From Trichostrongylus colubriformis (Eukaryota; Nematoda; Chromadorea; Rhabditida; Trichostrongylidae): a stretch of DNA of 64,000 nucleotides. Position numbers and translations under genes: made by a program. The stretch's first letter is position 1. Each line of letters begins with the position of its first letter. Location of the stretch: contig OZ022259.1 in the NCBI GenBank assembly GCA_963978905.1, positions 31,659,994-31,723,993 on the forward strand. The letters are read 5' to 3'. This document shows, piece after piece, positions 1 through 11,500 of this stretch. The notes beneath the pieces are model-generated. The model was not told the DNA's origin and ran no database searches. It worked only from the letters and a program-made list of their open reading frames with translations.

Positions 1-325
1 TCACAGCTCTGCATATAAAGGCCGCGGAGGACGAGGATCAAAACCTCGGCAGTTCTAATATGGCGCAGTGGGAATGCCTAGTCGTTTGAGGGCCCCATGT
101 AATCCTCTATGTATTGGGAGTTGGCTGTCGATCTCGGCCTCTGAGATCGTAAAAGATGCTTGGACACATCGTAAATGCGGTGATGATATCCCCGGGTAAT
201 TGGGGGGCTCTCCGTGCCAAACCCTACCGTGACCCGCCTCTAAAAGAGCCTATAAATAGGAAGTTGAAGCCTCCTAGGTCGTTCCTCTACAGTTCCCCAC
301 GTCCACTCCTCATTTGTTCCTTTAT
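1..325. other. No recognised gene
   Basis: This stretch precedes the Penelope-like element. I see no convincing exon, RNA gene or repeat in it. Short open frames exist but have no family motif and no splice context. Confidence 0.5.
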
Positions 326-339
326 TACTTTGTTTTCTA
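326..339 (+). repeat. Left target-site duplication of the Penelope-like element
   Basis: The 14 bases TACTTTGTTTTCTA occur here and again, in the same orientation, at 3570-3583. They bracket the terminal repeats of the Penelope-like element, as expected for a target-site duplication made at insertion. Confidence 0.75.
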
Positions 340-385
340 GTAAATTCCAACTTCTCTCTTCGTATAACCTCGGCATCGATATTGT

Positions 386-632
386 ATTAGAACATCTTCT
401 GCTGTGCCAACGAGGTTGTTAGATGGAATATTTATTTATGGCCTGACGTTTCGACCAGATCGTCTTCCTCAAAGGCCTAAACGTGGCTCAAGACTAGGAT
501 TTTTGTCCACTACACCGTCAAACGCCTCATCCCCCCAGCGGTTTTGACGGAGATCTAGGAAAACACCGGAAAAACCCCGTACGTCAGAAACAAACTCACC
601 AGTCCACCACCGTATAAGTGGAACAACGCCAC
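386..632 (+). repeat. Left inverted terminal repeat of the PLE
   Basis: This is the reverse complement of 3324-3570 with few mismatches. Its inner boundary is at the GTGGAACAACGCCAC tract ending at 632. It contains the hammerhead-like fold on the minus strand, the same strand as the element's RT. Confidence 0.85.
440..477 (-). ncRNA. Hammerhead-ribozyme-like motif in left PLE repeat
   Basis: On the minus strand the order is: stem I GGCCT, core TTGAGGA (consensus CUGANGA with C3 changed to U), stem II GAC/GTC with a six-base loop and one extra A, GAAA, then C-GUC, then the other stem I strand AGGCC. Stem III would be only AC/GU with no loop, a palindrome that suits dimeric hammerheads of the kind described for Penelope-like elements. 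GUC is the canonical cleavage triplet. Activity is uncertain because of the C3 change and the bulged A. Confidence 0.6.
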
Positions 633-720
633 TGCGAGTTAGTTGTAATTAGTGAATGAGAGATGCCATGTCGTCCTTATACATATATAGTATAATTTGG
701 AAGATGCATGTCTCCCATTT

Positions 721-1341
721 TTAGATCAGTAGCTCGCAATGTGGTGCAAATGGCAAGAGGTCATTTGTGACGAATAAGCACTCATTTCGGTTGTTCATAC
801 TTGGATCACTTGCGGAAATCCAAAATGCCTCGAGCACTTTTCTTGCAGAAATATCAGTCTCATATGCCAAAATTCTGCACTTAACATCAAAATTGTTTCC
901 GCCATGCTCCTCGATCATATGCTTTCCCAGAGGTGCTCTTACGTTACCACGTCTTTTGCCAGCAAGATGTTCTTGTATACGTATTGCTAGTGCTCTCCCA
1001 GTCTCCCCGATGTGCGCTGCGTTACATGTCAGACATTCAATCAAATAGATGACGCCGATTTTGGCGCAATCCCCAATTTTACCATACGGACATGTAACAC
1101 AGTTCTCTGATATGCATCGCTTGTCGTAAAGCCTGTTTCGCACGAGTTGGTTTTTGATATTGCCATTAGGAATACTAACTATGACAACATCATCGTCTAG
1201 TTGTGCTCGAACGAGGCACCTTCGAATCGCAGAAGTAACTTTATCAGAGATGAAAGGTATGCACAGGGAGACCTTATCCAGACGTGGTACACTACGGTGC
1301 TCAGTGCGAATTCTACCACAATGTCCTGGTAACATAGCCAT
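721..1341 (-). pseudogene. PLE GIY-YIG endonuclease region (frameshifted from RT)
   Basis: Minus-strand frame of about 206 codons that continues the element's protein after the RT. It has a cysteine-rich linker (CISENCVTCPYG), then GVIYLIECLTC and HIGETGR, followed by R..EH, matching the GIY-YIG fold with G-V-I-Y and H-I-G variants and the catalytic Arg. In PLEs this domain nicks target DNA to prime reverse transcription. It overlaps the RT frame by about 29 bases in another frame, so a small indel near 1313-1341 separates the two domains. Its own start codon is not meaningful. Confidence 0.85.
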
Positions 1342-3001
1342 TAGATGCAGCTATGTCAGAAGCTAGGCGTATGGATTCCCGTCGCTCTGCCAGGCCAGTG
1401 CATACATTTGCAGCCGTCTTGAATACGTTCCTAACAACTGCATGTTTCACTGCAGAAGGATGTGCAGATGTGGCGTGAATCAAGATGTTCTTAGAACTAG
1501 CTTTTCTGTACCACTTCACACTGAGCATGCCATTGGACACTTTCACCAGCGTGTTCAGGTAAGGAAGCCAACCTCGTTGTGGGACCTCTCTTGTAAGTTT
1601 GATGTACTGCGACTGCTGGTTCATTAAGCGAAAACACTCATCCATTTCGGACTGTGTTGATGTAATAATGAAGCAGTCGTCTATGTATCTGCAGTACATC
1701 AATGGTAAGCGTTCCAGCACTGGTTCTTCGTTTCTACTCATGAAGCAGATTGCGAGTACTGGAGCTAAGCGTTGACTCATTGCCAAACCTCTGATTTCAC
1801 GGTAATACGCACCCGACCACCTAAAGATGTTACATTGCAAACATTCGTTGATTAGAGTCATGATGTGGGCCTTATTGAGTCCAAAGGTTTCCATTGTTCC
1901 AAAATGCCTGTCCAGCATTTCGGAAAGTGCTTGTAAGGCTTGCTCGTTTTGGACACTGGTATAAAGCGAAGTGACATCAAATGACACCATTACGCAGCCA
2001 GTATCCAAGCGTAAATTACGTAATTGTTCAAGGAACATTGTCGCATTGGTCAGATGAGATGGAATCTTGGTCAGCAGCTGGCTTACAATACAGTTAAGGA
2101 ACCAAAAAATTCGATCAGTTGGTCCTCCCACGCAACTTATAATGGGTCGTATTTTGAAAGTGTCCGGTGACATCGACTGCATATCCGTAGAAGCAAGTTT
2201 GTGGGTTTTGACGAGGCTATAAAAGACAGGACAGTTTGGATTTTCAAGTCTTAATCTGAGGAACTTTTTGTTGAGACCCGCGGACCGACCCTCAGCCATC
2301 CAAGCCTTGTTGAGATGCTTGCATTGGGTCAGAAATTCTTGCTCGGTAGCGCAACGATATACAGAGGAATCTGCTAGATGGAGTAGTGTAATTTCACGAT
2401 CAAGCGTTTGTGGCATAACCACAAACTCTCCACCTTTATCACTTACAGAGATACGTATATTACCGTTTGATGTTAACTCACGTAGCTCTTTGAAATCTTG
2501 CCACTGCCCGTATGTCAAATTGTTGCTGTGTACTCGTCTATTCTGATTTAGAACGGATAGCACTCCAGCAGATATCCTCAATTTGACATCCACTTCTGGA
2601 GTGGGACCAGTTTCTTTGTAGAGCGTACGTGGGAACGGTATAGGTGGAAGCGGTCTCTGGTTAGTGACGGCAGCACTGTTGTCGCGCCTGTACTTTAAAC
2701 GCAGTAGATCTCGGAGCCTCTGTAAGCTTCCCACAATTTTGCGGTATGTTGAAGCATTGATGTTATGCGCAGGTGAAAAAGACGGGCCGAGACTGAGGAA
2801 GTCAAGTGCATTGGTCGAAATGTTAGTGTTACCTAAAACAGTGACCCTTGCCAGTTCTCCCACACTGCTAGCGATAGTGTCAGTAGAACGGTAGCTTATG
2901 TGTGAGTCGTTCTCAACGTTACGAGAGCTCTCTCGGAGCGTTCCCAGAAGCCGGTCATACTTCGCACAAAGGGCAGATTTGGCCTTAGACCGTATAGGAG
3001 C
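1313..3001 (-). pseudogene. PLE reverse transcriptase region
   Basis: Open minus-strand frame of about 560 codons. Motifs in order are PVFYSLVKTHK, a KIRPIISCVGGPT block, VMVSFDVTSLYT (first catalytic Asp) and CRYIDDCFIIT (catalytic Asp pair), followed by a thumb-like region ending near ASNGYV. These are characteristic of Penelope-like RTs rather than of LINE or LTR RTs. The frame opens right after a stop at about 3002, and the upstream N-terminal segment lies in another frame. Function would need the flanking frameshifts repaired or explained by an intron. Confidence 0.88.
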
Positions 3002-3338
3002 AAATCAATCTTGACCCACCATCAATCCTCCTCCAAGTCACTTCCGGAAGAAGACGCCGGCATCCTTGCTCTTTTGCTTTACATTTCAATAACGTTGAGT
3101 ACAATATATGTTGTTTCTTCTTGATGATCACACTCAGGAGAGATCGGTAAACTTTCAAAACAGCTGGGTGATAATCATCATATCCACATATCGTACTGAT
3201 CTTCGTATTCGTAATGTAGCGTGGCAGCACACCGGTCGCTCTACATCGCAGCACAAACTTCAAGGATTGGCGGGTGACTACCACCTTTTGACGAAGCGAA
3301 AGTGCTTCGCGCACCAAAGAGAAGTGGCGTTGTTCCAC
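2985..3338 (-). pseudogene. PLE N-terminal region
   Basis: Minus-strand frame of 117 codons upstream of the RT. It includes RQSLKFVLRCRATGVLPRYI, which resembles the segment before the RT in Penelope-like proteins (basic residues, then G-V-[LI]-P-R). It ends at a stop at 2985-2987, where the RT frame (FAPIRSKAK) takes over, so one small indel separates the parts. Its 5' end overlaps the inner edge of the right terminal repeat by about 15 bases. Confidence 0.65.
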
Positions 3339-3570
3339 TTATACGGTGGTGGACTGGTGAGTTTGTTTCTGACGTACGGGGTTTTTCCGGTGTTTTCCTA
3401 GATCTCCGTCAAAACCGCTGGGGGGATGAGGCGTTTGACGGTGTAGTGGACAAAAATCCTAGTCTTGAGCCACGTTTAGGCCTTTGAGGAAGACGATCTG
3501 GTCGAAACGTCAGGCCATTAATAAATATTCCACCTAACAACCTCGTTGGCACAGCAGATGAAGTTCTAAT
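3324..3570 (+). repeat. Right inverted terminal repeat of the PLE
   Basis: Inverted copy of 386-632. It ends at the right target duplication (3570-3583). Inverted rather than direct repeats are one of the known arrangements in Penelope-like elements. Confidence 0.85.
3479..3516 (+). ncRNA. Hammerhead-ribozyme-like motif in right PLE repeat
   Basis: Same fold as the left copy, here on the plus strand, antisense to the RT. Stem I is GGCCT (3479-3483) with AGGCC (3512-3516). The core is TTGAGGA (3484-3490), stem II is GAC (3492-3494) with GTC (3501-3503), and GAAAC follows at 3504-3508. The predicted cleavage triplet GTC is at 3509-3511. Confidence 0.6.
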
Positions 3571-3583
3571 ACTTTGTTTTCTA
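3570..3583 (+). repeat. Right target-site duplication of the PLE
   Basis: TACTTTGTTTTCTA, identical to 326-339 in direct orientation. Confidence 0.75.
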
Positions 3584-3659
3584 TGTTGTTGTTATCGCAC
3601 ATAAATATTATGAAAACCGTATCTTCTCTTTGTTCTGTTATTCATGCTCTTATTCAATC

Positions 3660-3708
3660 GGAGACTGATTGAAACCGGAGCTATATACCACTAGACCACT
3701 TAGTCTCC
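3660..3708 (-). pseudogene. Possible truncated tRNA-like sequence (no anticodon arm)
   Basis: On the minus strand a 49-base segment starts with GGAGACT and ends with its perfect complement AGTCTCC, as in a 7-bp acceptor stem. Inside are TGGTCTAGTGG, which fits the pol III A box, and GTTTCAATC, close to a B box. The boxes are about 20 bases too close and there is no anticodon arm. It could be a deleted tRNA copy, a SINE fragment or chance. Confidence 0.22.
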
Positions 3709-5558
3709 TCGGAATTTGAGAAGATTACACATGGCACTTCACTTCGACCCAGCTTGCTGTTTCCACCTGTGTGGCCGGTATACCCGTGTTTCGGAGTTGC
3801 AGCAAGCTCCTGCGAAGGGCATCACAGCCGGCTGATGTGGGTGTCAGCTGAAGTTATGGCGGTGCCGGTATTGGGGAGTCAGGGATGCTATTTATAGAGC
3901 ATAAACTAACAGAGTATCTTCGGGTCTGTTCGACATTTATTTTTCTGTTGGTGACATCAACCCTCAATCCCTCCAGCTACTTTCGGGTCTATTCACCTAA
4001 TGCTATCTCTATCAGGCAGAACTTCTTTTCGGTATTTTTTCTTTGTCTTACTCACCTGAAGCTGTCTCTTTTAGCTGATCTTCTTGTTCGTTATATTTCT
4101 TTCTCTGTTCTTATTCCTTCGTTAGGGTATTCTTCCCCTTGGTACGGCATGTCGTACGACATATTAGATAAATAAATAATTACCCACTCATTACCCCTAA
4201 TACTGTATTTAACGGTGTTTAAGGAGTGCATTTCACAACCGTTTGTGTGAGCGATTTTGGAACTCAGATAATACCTAGGTTAAAGCATTTGGGTCCTACA
4301 AATGAATTCATTCACAAGAGAAAGAAGCAGTTTGCAGCTTTGGAGCAGTTTTTCGTCATCAGTTTGAAATTCCGGCTCACCAAGGGGAAGAAGGGGTCAC
4401 TAGCCACATTGTTTGGCAAAAATTCGGGAGTTGTTACTTATCGCAGCGGTAGTAAAACGCCGACCAGATATCGAAATCACTGCTTCTATGGCGCTGCTTA
4501 AATTCGGCAGCTTGCTACTACTTGGTCAGTTTGTTTCATCAAAGATTTTCGAAGATTTTTGTTAATTACAATTAATTTCAAGAGGAATTCACTGAGCTTG
4601 TCAGTTATGAGCAAGATTAAGTTGGAGAAAAATTACTTCGCGAGATTTTTTTTTTGGAATTATTCAGGTACCGCTTTGGAGAAAAATTCTGCTCTTCCTG
4701 TGGAATTAAAATTTCGGGAAGGTTTTAGAAGAAACACTATTCTGGCTGAAAACCATTCCTGGCTAGTGGCTCTAAATGCCTCATATGTAAAGGGAATGCT
4801 CCATAGTTGCCTCGAAATATGACGAAATTTTAGCAGGGATGGTGCCAAGCCAGGGGTGTTGGAAGAGTAAGTAACCTCGCAGTTTCACGTTTAAAGAGAG
4901 AATGGTCCAAAATGATGCGCCTTTTGGTCACTCTTTGGTGGTCTTTCGTGGTCGCAGAGTTCTACTTGCTTTACGAGCTATTCGCTACACAGCGGTAGAA
5001 TCTTGAGAACTGACCATACGTAGCTCTCCAGTCTCCTTCAGTAAACAGACAGAGTTCATCATTTCCCGCGATGACGGGATCCCTCACGAATCAGCAGCAG
5101 GAGTTCTGTTTCATCTTTTGTCAGTCTTGGATTTATCCAATTGGGACTACGCTTTTTTACACTTTATAGTAACAATTATAGAGATATTGTTTAAGAAGGA
5201 GAAGAATGTCAAATCACTTCTCCACTTTTTGGATACTGAGGGAATTCTTTTGAATTGAGGGATTCAATATTCACTGATTGTTGAAAATAGTCTACTAATG
5301 GTTTTAGCCTATTCAAACGACTGTGTTTGAATGGATTTATGATTTTACAAGATTCAGCTACCAAAACGGAGGATACTTTTTGATCTACGACTTTTTTGAC
5401 CTACAACCTTTTTGGTCCATTAGAATCAGTGATGTAGGACAGTTTCTCTACAATTTTCAGGCAGGGATGGGATAGAACATGTTTGCAGATGAATGCATAA
5501 ATTCTCCTTGATAAACCTTTTTTCCCTAATCTCTTGCCTGAAAGGGCGATTTTTTCAG
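3709..5558. other. No recognised gene; upstream of the S28 gene
   Basis: AT-rich sequence with no recognised exon. The 5' exon of the peptidase gene (initiator Met and start of its signal peptide) should lie here, because the first recognised exon begins in the middle of a codon. I could not find a phase-1 donor after a plausible signal-peptide start. ATGATGCGCCTTTTGG at about 4913 begins a hydrophobic stretch but has no donor in the needed phase. Confidence 0.4.
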
Positions 5559-8500
5559 GCTTTCTTCTGGTAGCGCAATGCGCTCCTCAGAAAAAGTTCC
5601 GTCGGCATATGGTCCGTGGTAGACCTGAAGGTGGTTTCGTTCCAAAACCAGTGGTAAGTGGTCGACTACGAACTTTGAATTTTCTATTTTTCCTTGCCTT
5701 AAAATCCTAAACTTTCAGAAAAACGAAAAATATGCTGGAGAAAGGTCTTACATGGCAGGAATTTTTGAAAACAAAGTCGACCACTTCAGCCTCAATTCAA
5801 CCGCAGTATACAATCAAGTGGGTAGTAGCCGAGATATAATTCCTCTCTTTGACTGACTGCACTTTGCCCTTCCCCAGCGTGTAGCAAGGTGGCTCATCTT
5901 CGACAGCTACTTGGTGGTGCAAAAGTCGACTAAGGCAATTTCCGGGAGGGATTCTCGTGACACTTTGATCGACTTCATAGACATTGAAAATTCGGGAAAG
6001 AACGAAAGAGATGTTTTTGGGATTCTTGAGAGCGGCCTCTAGAATAATCGTATAGATGCATCAGTAATGGTGACACGAAGCTAGCCACTTCATCAAAAAG
6101 TGATGGCAGATCTCGTTCCAAGCAAATAATCGACTTCTATACATATTCTGCATGTTCCTGACAACGATCGGTCATTTTTCTGAAGCTGACGTTGTTAGCC
6201 GACTACAGCATTATAGCGAAGTGTGCCCTGTTAAATGGGCAAGTTAACCAATGTACTGTCTCACGTATGTTTGTTCTGAAAAGGTTAGAAATTTGGAGAA
6301 CAGAGATCGGGAATTGGTTTATCACTAACGCGGCAATTCATAAATGTTACTGGGTCGCCAGCAATGATATCGTATCGTCCGAAAACGGAGATGACGTAAA
6401 CGTGCTTCGACCGTTCAGTGCTACTTTTCCCAGTATTGTGATTCATATTCGTGTAGTAACTGAGTAATAATGAGCAAAGAAGAAGTAAATACATTGTACA
6501 AAAAACACATATAACTTACGGAGGGGAATTATTAAGCGCTAACCCTTATAAGCACTGGAGGGATAGGGTGAAAAGGGAAGTGGGAAGAAATGTGCGTTTC
6601 AAAAGAAATATTCGGAGTTACAAACGGTAATTAGTGCTAAAACTTGGGTTGAAAAGCCCTCGTGGTCTTTGTTTGTCATCTTCCGGACAACGTACAGTCC
6701 ATTTCACAGCGCTAGATAGGGCGCGTCTCATTAGTGAGAGTAAGAGTGTGTGGCGGGATGAGAGAATTTGACACACTCTCGCCTAAGTCCATAGGCCACG
6801 CCCTATCAAGCGCTGCAAAATGGACTGTAATCGCCATTGGTGAGGTGGATTTCATTCGTTAATGATGATGTGAACGTGATGGAACGACGACAAGTCTTAT
6901 GTGCCTGCGGCAATCTGAACGGAATGCAAGTATTAATCGTAAGCAGAAGTTGCCCCCTTCCGGCGTTTTGAACTTCATGCGTACATTCATACTCGGTGAT
7001 GCGACGTGATGTCTAATCAGCACTGAGTGTACTGAGTTTGGGGCGCTGCGTTTGCAGTTTGTTATTGCAGTTGTAAAAGCACCGCCAAGAATGAATGCAG
7101 CCTCATCGTGCACGGTGGTGCCGCTACCGTGTGCACCACATCATTTCCTGTTCAAACAAACCGAGACTGTATGTGTGTCAAGACAATATGCATAGGTCAC
7201 CGCGCCACGCGACCGTCGCCTCCTCGCGTGACCTGATCTACTTGGACAGTCCTGACGCCCCACCCCAATCCTTCCATCTCTCCATGCTCTATTAATTGGT
7301 AGCAAACTTTTGAGGATATTTTAAACACCGGCAACTTTATATTGAGGAACTGAAAAGGATCTAATCAAACTGCTTTTCGTTTTATCCGTGTATCTTTGCG
7401 AGGGTGTAGTAAAAGTAAATGACGATCGCATGCATCGTTCGGGAGCAAGTCCTCAAAGTTATATGTGTGGTACCAGAATCGAACGATTATTTACTGTGCT
7501 GTGATTTCATTTTGAGAGGAACCACTTTGCGAAGAAAAATGCTACTTCCAGAGGTATTGGTACAACGATCAGTGGTATAAGCCAGGTGGTCCAGTGTTCT
7601 TGATGCTCGGAGGAGAATCTGAGGAGGATCCGTACTGGGTTCAAGATGGTGATGCATTACATTTACTTTTGGGTTGAAATGCCTTTTGAGTTTTTGCTAC
7701 ATTCCACTCTGAAGCTCTTCTTAAATCATCAGGGGGAGGGGGTGGGGGAGAGATGAAATAGACGGAGATTATCTTATACTAAAGCTTCTTGCAGGAGACC
7801 TTGAATGGACTCAAATGGCACAACAGAATGGTGCAATGGTATTTCTACTGGAACATCGCTATTATGGCCAAAGCAGACCAACGACGTGCGTTCTAATTCA
7901 TTTAGAGTTCTTTTGCAGAAAGCTTCCTTCAGCTTACGACTTTCAGGGATATGGCGACTACAAATCTTGTCTATCTCAGCTCACCTCAAGCCCTAGAGGA
8001 CATGTCCATGTTCATCACCGCCATGAAGGTGAAATTCCCAAACATCGCTGCTACGCCATGGGTAACTTTTGGTGGATCATACTCAGGTAATATTAGGTAG
8101 TCTAAAAAGTTTTTTCGTATTTTCAAATACCGCTTTTTCCCTCAAAACTGCTTTCCATAAAATTTCTTCTGTACATATATATGTAGTACAAGTCCACACG
8201 CATCTATAGTATGGTTGTCTTCCATCTCCCGGATAACCCTTTTCGGCAAAATAAAAATATCAAAAGTCACCTCATTTTCAATTCCAATTTTTCTTTTTTG
8301 AATGGCGTTAGACAGGAAAACGAAAAGGTGATAATCCGATGGAGCAAGATCAGGGCTATAAGGCAGCAATTTTTATCCAAGCTCGAGAATTTTTTAAAAG
8401 AAAAAATTTTAAAAAATATTTACTTCCAGTGAAAAAATGACTCGCCAAAAAATTCTCGAGCTTGGATAAAATTTGCTGCCCCATCCACCTTATAGCCCTC

Positions 8501-11500
8501 ATCTTGCTCCATCGGATTATCACCTTTTCCCTTCTCTGTCTAACGCCATTCGAAGAAAATTTTTTTATAATTTTTGTATTGAAAATGAGGTTGACCGTTG
8601 ATATGTTTATTTTGCCGAAAAGGGTTATCCGGGAGATGGAAAACAATAATACCTGTGGATGCGTGTGGACTTGTACTACATGTGTATGTACAGAAGAGAT
8701 TGCTGGAAAGCAGTTTGGAGGGAAAAAGCGGTATTTGAAAATACGAAAAAACTTTTCAGACTACCCAATAGAATGAGGCTTCAAAAATGAGTGCAGAGAA
8801 AAACGAAGTGATCTACAGGTGCTCTTGCCGCATGGGCTCGTATCAAGCATCCTGAACTGGTCGCAATGGCCGTTGGAAGCAGTGGTCCTGTCCAGGCTGA
8901 GGTCGACTTTGTCGGTGAGAATTCCAAAATGCAGAGTAAACGGAAACTGAATAAAAAATACGAGGGTTATAGAGTATCTGGAAGTGGTACAAAATTCGAT
9001 AACTCGTGAATCGGCTCAATGCGCTCAGTCAGTGACCACAGCTTTCAATCAAGTCGCCACATTGCTGCAGACTGCATCTGGCAGGCAAAGTCTCAAGTCC
9101 ACCTTTGAGTGAGCACGTTTCGTCTTTGTTAATGAGTCTAGCTGATGTCACTCTTACGTTCTGCTCAGCCTCTGCGATGATCTCGTGCCAACAGATGCGA
9201 AGCAGATTGAGAATTTCTGGCAAACCGTATATGGTCCCTACATGGAGATTGTGCAGTACTCAGGAGACAATGCTGTGAGTTGTAATGCTGTAGCTGCTGT
9301 AGCAAGCAGTCATGCTGCGCACAAGGAGCCGATGCGGCGCTGCAAAAGCGACGCGCGCGGCATTTTCACGGCCGGAGCGGTGGGTGATCAAAGCTGAGAT
9401 ACGCGACACGCGACCCCGTGTCTGCTCCTATTATGCTCCCCTTTACATAGTGAGACTATTCGAACAATCTTTGGTGCAGATGTGATGTTTCCTAATTTTT
9501 TTGAAAACCCTCCAAAAGTCAATTCTACCTAGCGGCTTGCTGTGACATCAGGGAAAATTTTCACCGAAGAAACGCAAGAATCTTGAGAGCATCATAATTA
9601 ATTCTCGAGCTAGAGATGCTGCATGCAGATGGGTCCGAAAGTCATCTATCCGCGCCTTCATTTAGTGCCTCTAAACTTTATACGTCCAACAGACACCGGA
9701 ACTGGAAAAATTTGTCAGATTGCGGAATGATTCTAATAAGTAGAACTTTATTATTATCATTATCTTTACTAATTTTATAAAGTAAAAGGAAAAATGAATA
9801 TTGAATAAAACTGCTCGAAACCCGAAACGGCAGCCCAGAAACATCCTTCGTATTCCTTTCCTTTCGTACCCCTGCGTCAATAGGCGGGTAAATGCAGACG
9901 GGCGGGGGGCCAAGTCATAGCCCATCGCTGATGCGGGGAACGTCCCCTATCCATCCTTCCTCCCCGCCACAGACAAGCTTTCCACTTATGCATTGCAGAT
10001 CACTCCTAAACTAAAATGTTAGTTTTAAAAGAACATGTCTTCCCAATTCTCACTTTCTCACTATCCCAGGCGGTGCTCTAAAAGGATCCGCTTACCCTAT
10101 GTAGTTGAGCAGGAGCGGTGCAGCACCGATTTCATACCCATGCAGCTTCCATTCAGTAGTCGTCTGGTGTAAACTCCGACTCCGACTATGGCTGAGTTCT
10201 TACGCAAACTCTCCTATTACTTCTTATTTCAGGGACTCTTTGCAAAAGCGTTGACCATCAAAAACGGAATCTGTCGTTTCCATGAAACCCAAGACAATTC
10301 ACTAACTAAATTGCGACAGGTGAGCATGATTGTGTGGCTGTGATATCACTCCTTTTTATCTCATCTGCGAATGCATCTCATATGATTTAGGTGAACAATT
10401 ATTATAACGCACTAAATGGGTACCTCGGTTGTGAAGATATCGATTACTCTACTTTCATCACTTTCATGCAGGATACCTCGTACGGAGATGCGCAAGAAAG
10501 TTAGTAAAGGCTGAAATTTCCGTTAAATTGGTCTACTCAATCGAAACTGACCCTTTTTCAGTTCGCGCTTGGGTTTGGCAGACTTGCACTGAGTTCGGCT
10601 ACTATCAGTCAACGGATTCGGATACAGCTGGCCCATTCTTCGGTGGAAAACCAGCATTGCCAGTGCAGTAAGTTTGCTTTCCTTCGAATGTCCTCAATTG
10701 CGCTAAGCAGGAAATGTTGCTACAGAAGGACCTCGAAAGACGCGAGGAAGTATGAGGCGAAAGTGGTCAAAAAAGGCTGCCCCACACTACATTTGCTGCA
10801 ACGCACCCGTAGCAAACCACGCAGTCGATATTCTGGCAGACTCAAGCACGGAAATGCCAGCGAACGTGCTAACATATTGCAATGGAGCCTGCGTTGCGGC
10901 AATCGAAATCGCAGCGAGCGTGCCTATGAGGCCATTAAGGAAATCGGAAGGGGGCAATTCTGACCTACGGCAAGACCTATCGTAACGCTTGCAGTTTGTT
11001 AAGTGGCAGATATTACACCACATCATCTTGATAGGACGTCAAGCTGAATGCAAGGCATTTTTTTTACCATGAGCTTCTTTTTCTCACCCTTTCTCTTACT
11101 CTCCCAATCACTGTTTCACTTGGTTGTGGCTATTTGTTGTTTCACTTATTTCACCTCATCATGAATGAATGAAATACTCCCTACAACACAACAGATGACA
11201 TCTTCTACAGGGGCAACTCGGAAAGGTGACGATGCAGCTCGAAGAGATGCGCGAGAGATGCGAATACAGACCGCAACTTCGCTTTTTTCGATCCACGTTT
11301 CTCTACCGATTATAGCTTCTGTCCTCGGATGTTCGTTCCTAAACGATCACTTCTTCCCGTCTTTTTCTTTCTTTCGACCTCTTCCAGTTCCTCTAACGTG
11401 AGAAATATGCCAACATATTGATCAGCGTGCGGAGCGCGTGGTAATCATTAGCGTCGGTTACGAATGCAACCTGAAAGGTAGAGAAGCAATGGTTCCCACA

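Larger units (their letters stand above)
340..3569 (-). mobile_element. Penelope-like retroelement (PLE), near full length, frameshifted
   Basis: A complete-looking Penelope-like element on the minus strand: an N-terminal region, a reverse transcriptase with FDVTSLYT and YIDD motifs, and a C-terminal GIY-YIG endonuclease. Inverted terminal repeats of about 247 bp lie at 386-632 and 3324-3570; paired positions sum to 3956. A 14-bp direct duplication flanks the element. PLEs are retroelements in which RT is fused to a GIY-YIG nuclease, and their terminal repeats often carry hammerhead ribozymes. The coding part is spread over three frames, with breaks near 2985-3001 and near 1313-1341, so this copy probably cannot make a full protein unless one break is a spliced intron. 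Confidence 0.9.

Noticed and set aside
156..422. 88-codon plus-strand frame at the window start
   Set aside because: It runs across the left PLE target duplication and terminal repeat, so it is a chance frame.
767..2894. Plus-strand open frames at 767-1048, 1154-1366, 2268-2546 and 2664-2894
   Set aside because: They are shadows opposite the PLE reverse transcriptase and endonuclease.
4910..4999. MMRLLVTLWWSFVVAEF frame as first exon of the S28 gene
   Set aside because: It looks like a signal peptide, but no donor in the required phase follows and it ends in a stop after about 28 codons.
7440..7520. GTTCGATTC-like T-loop sequence on the minus strand
   Set aside because: No acceptor stem or anticodon arm can be formed around it, so it is not a tRNA.
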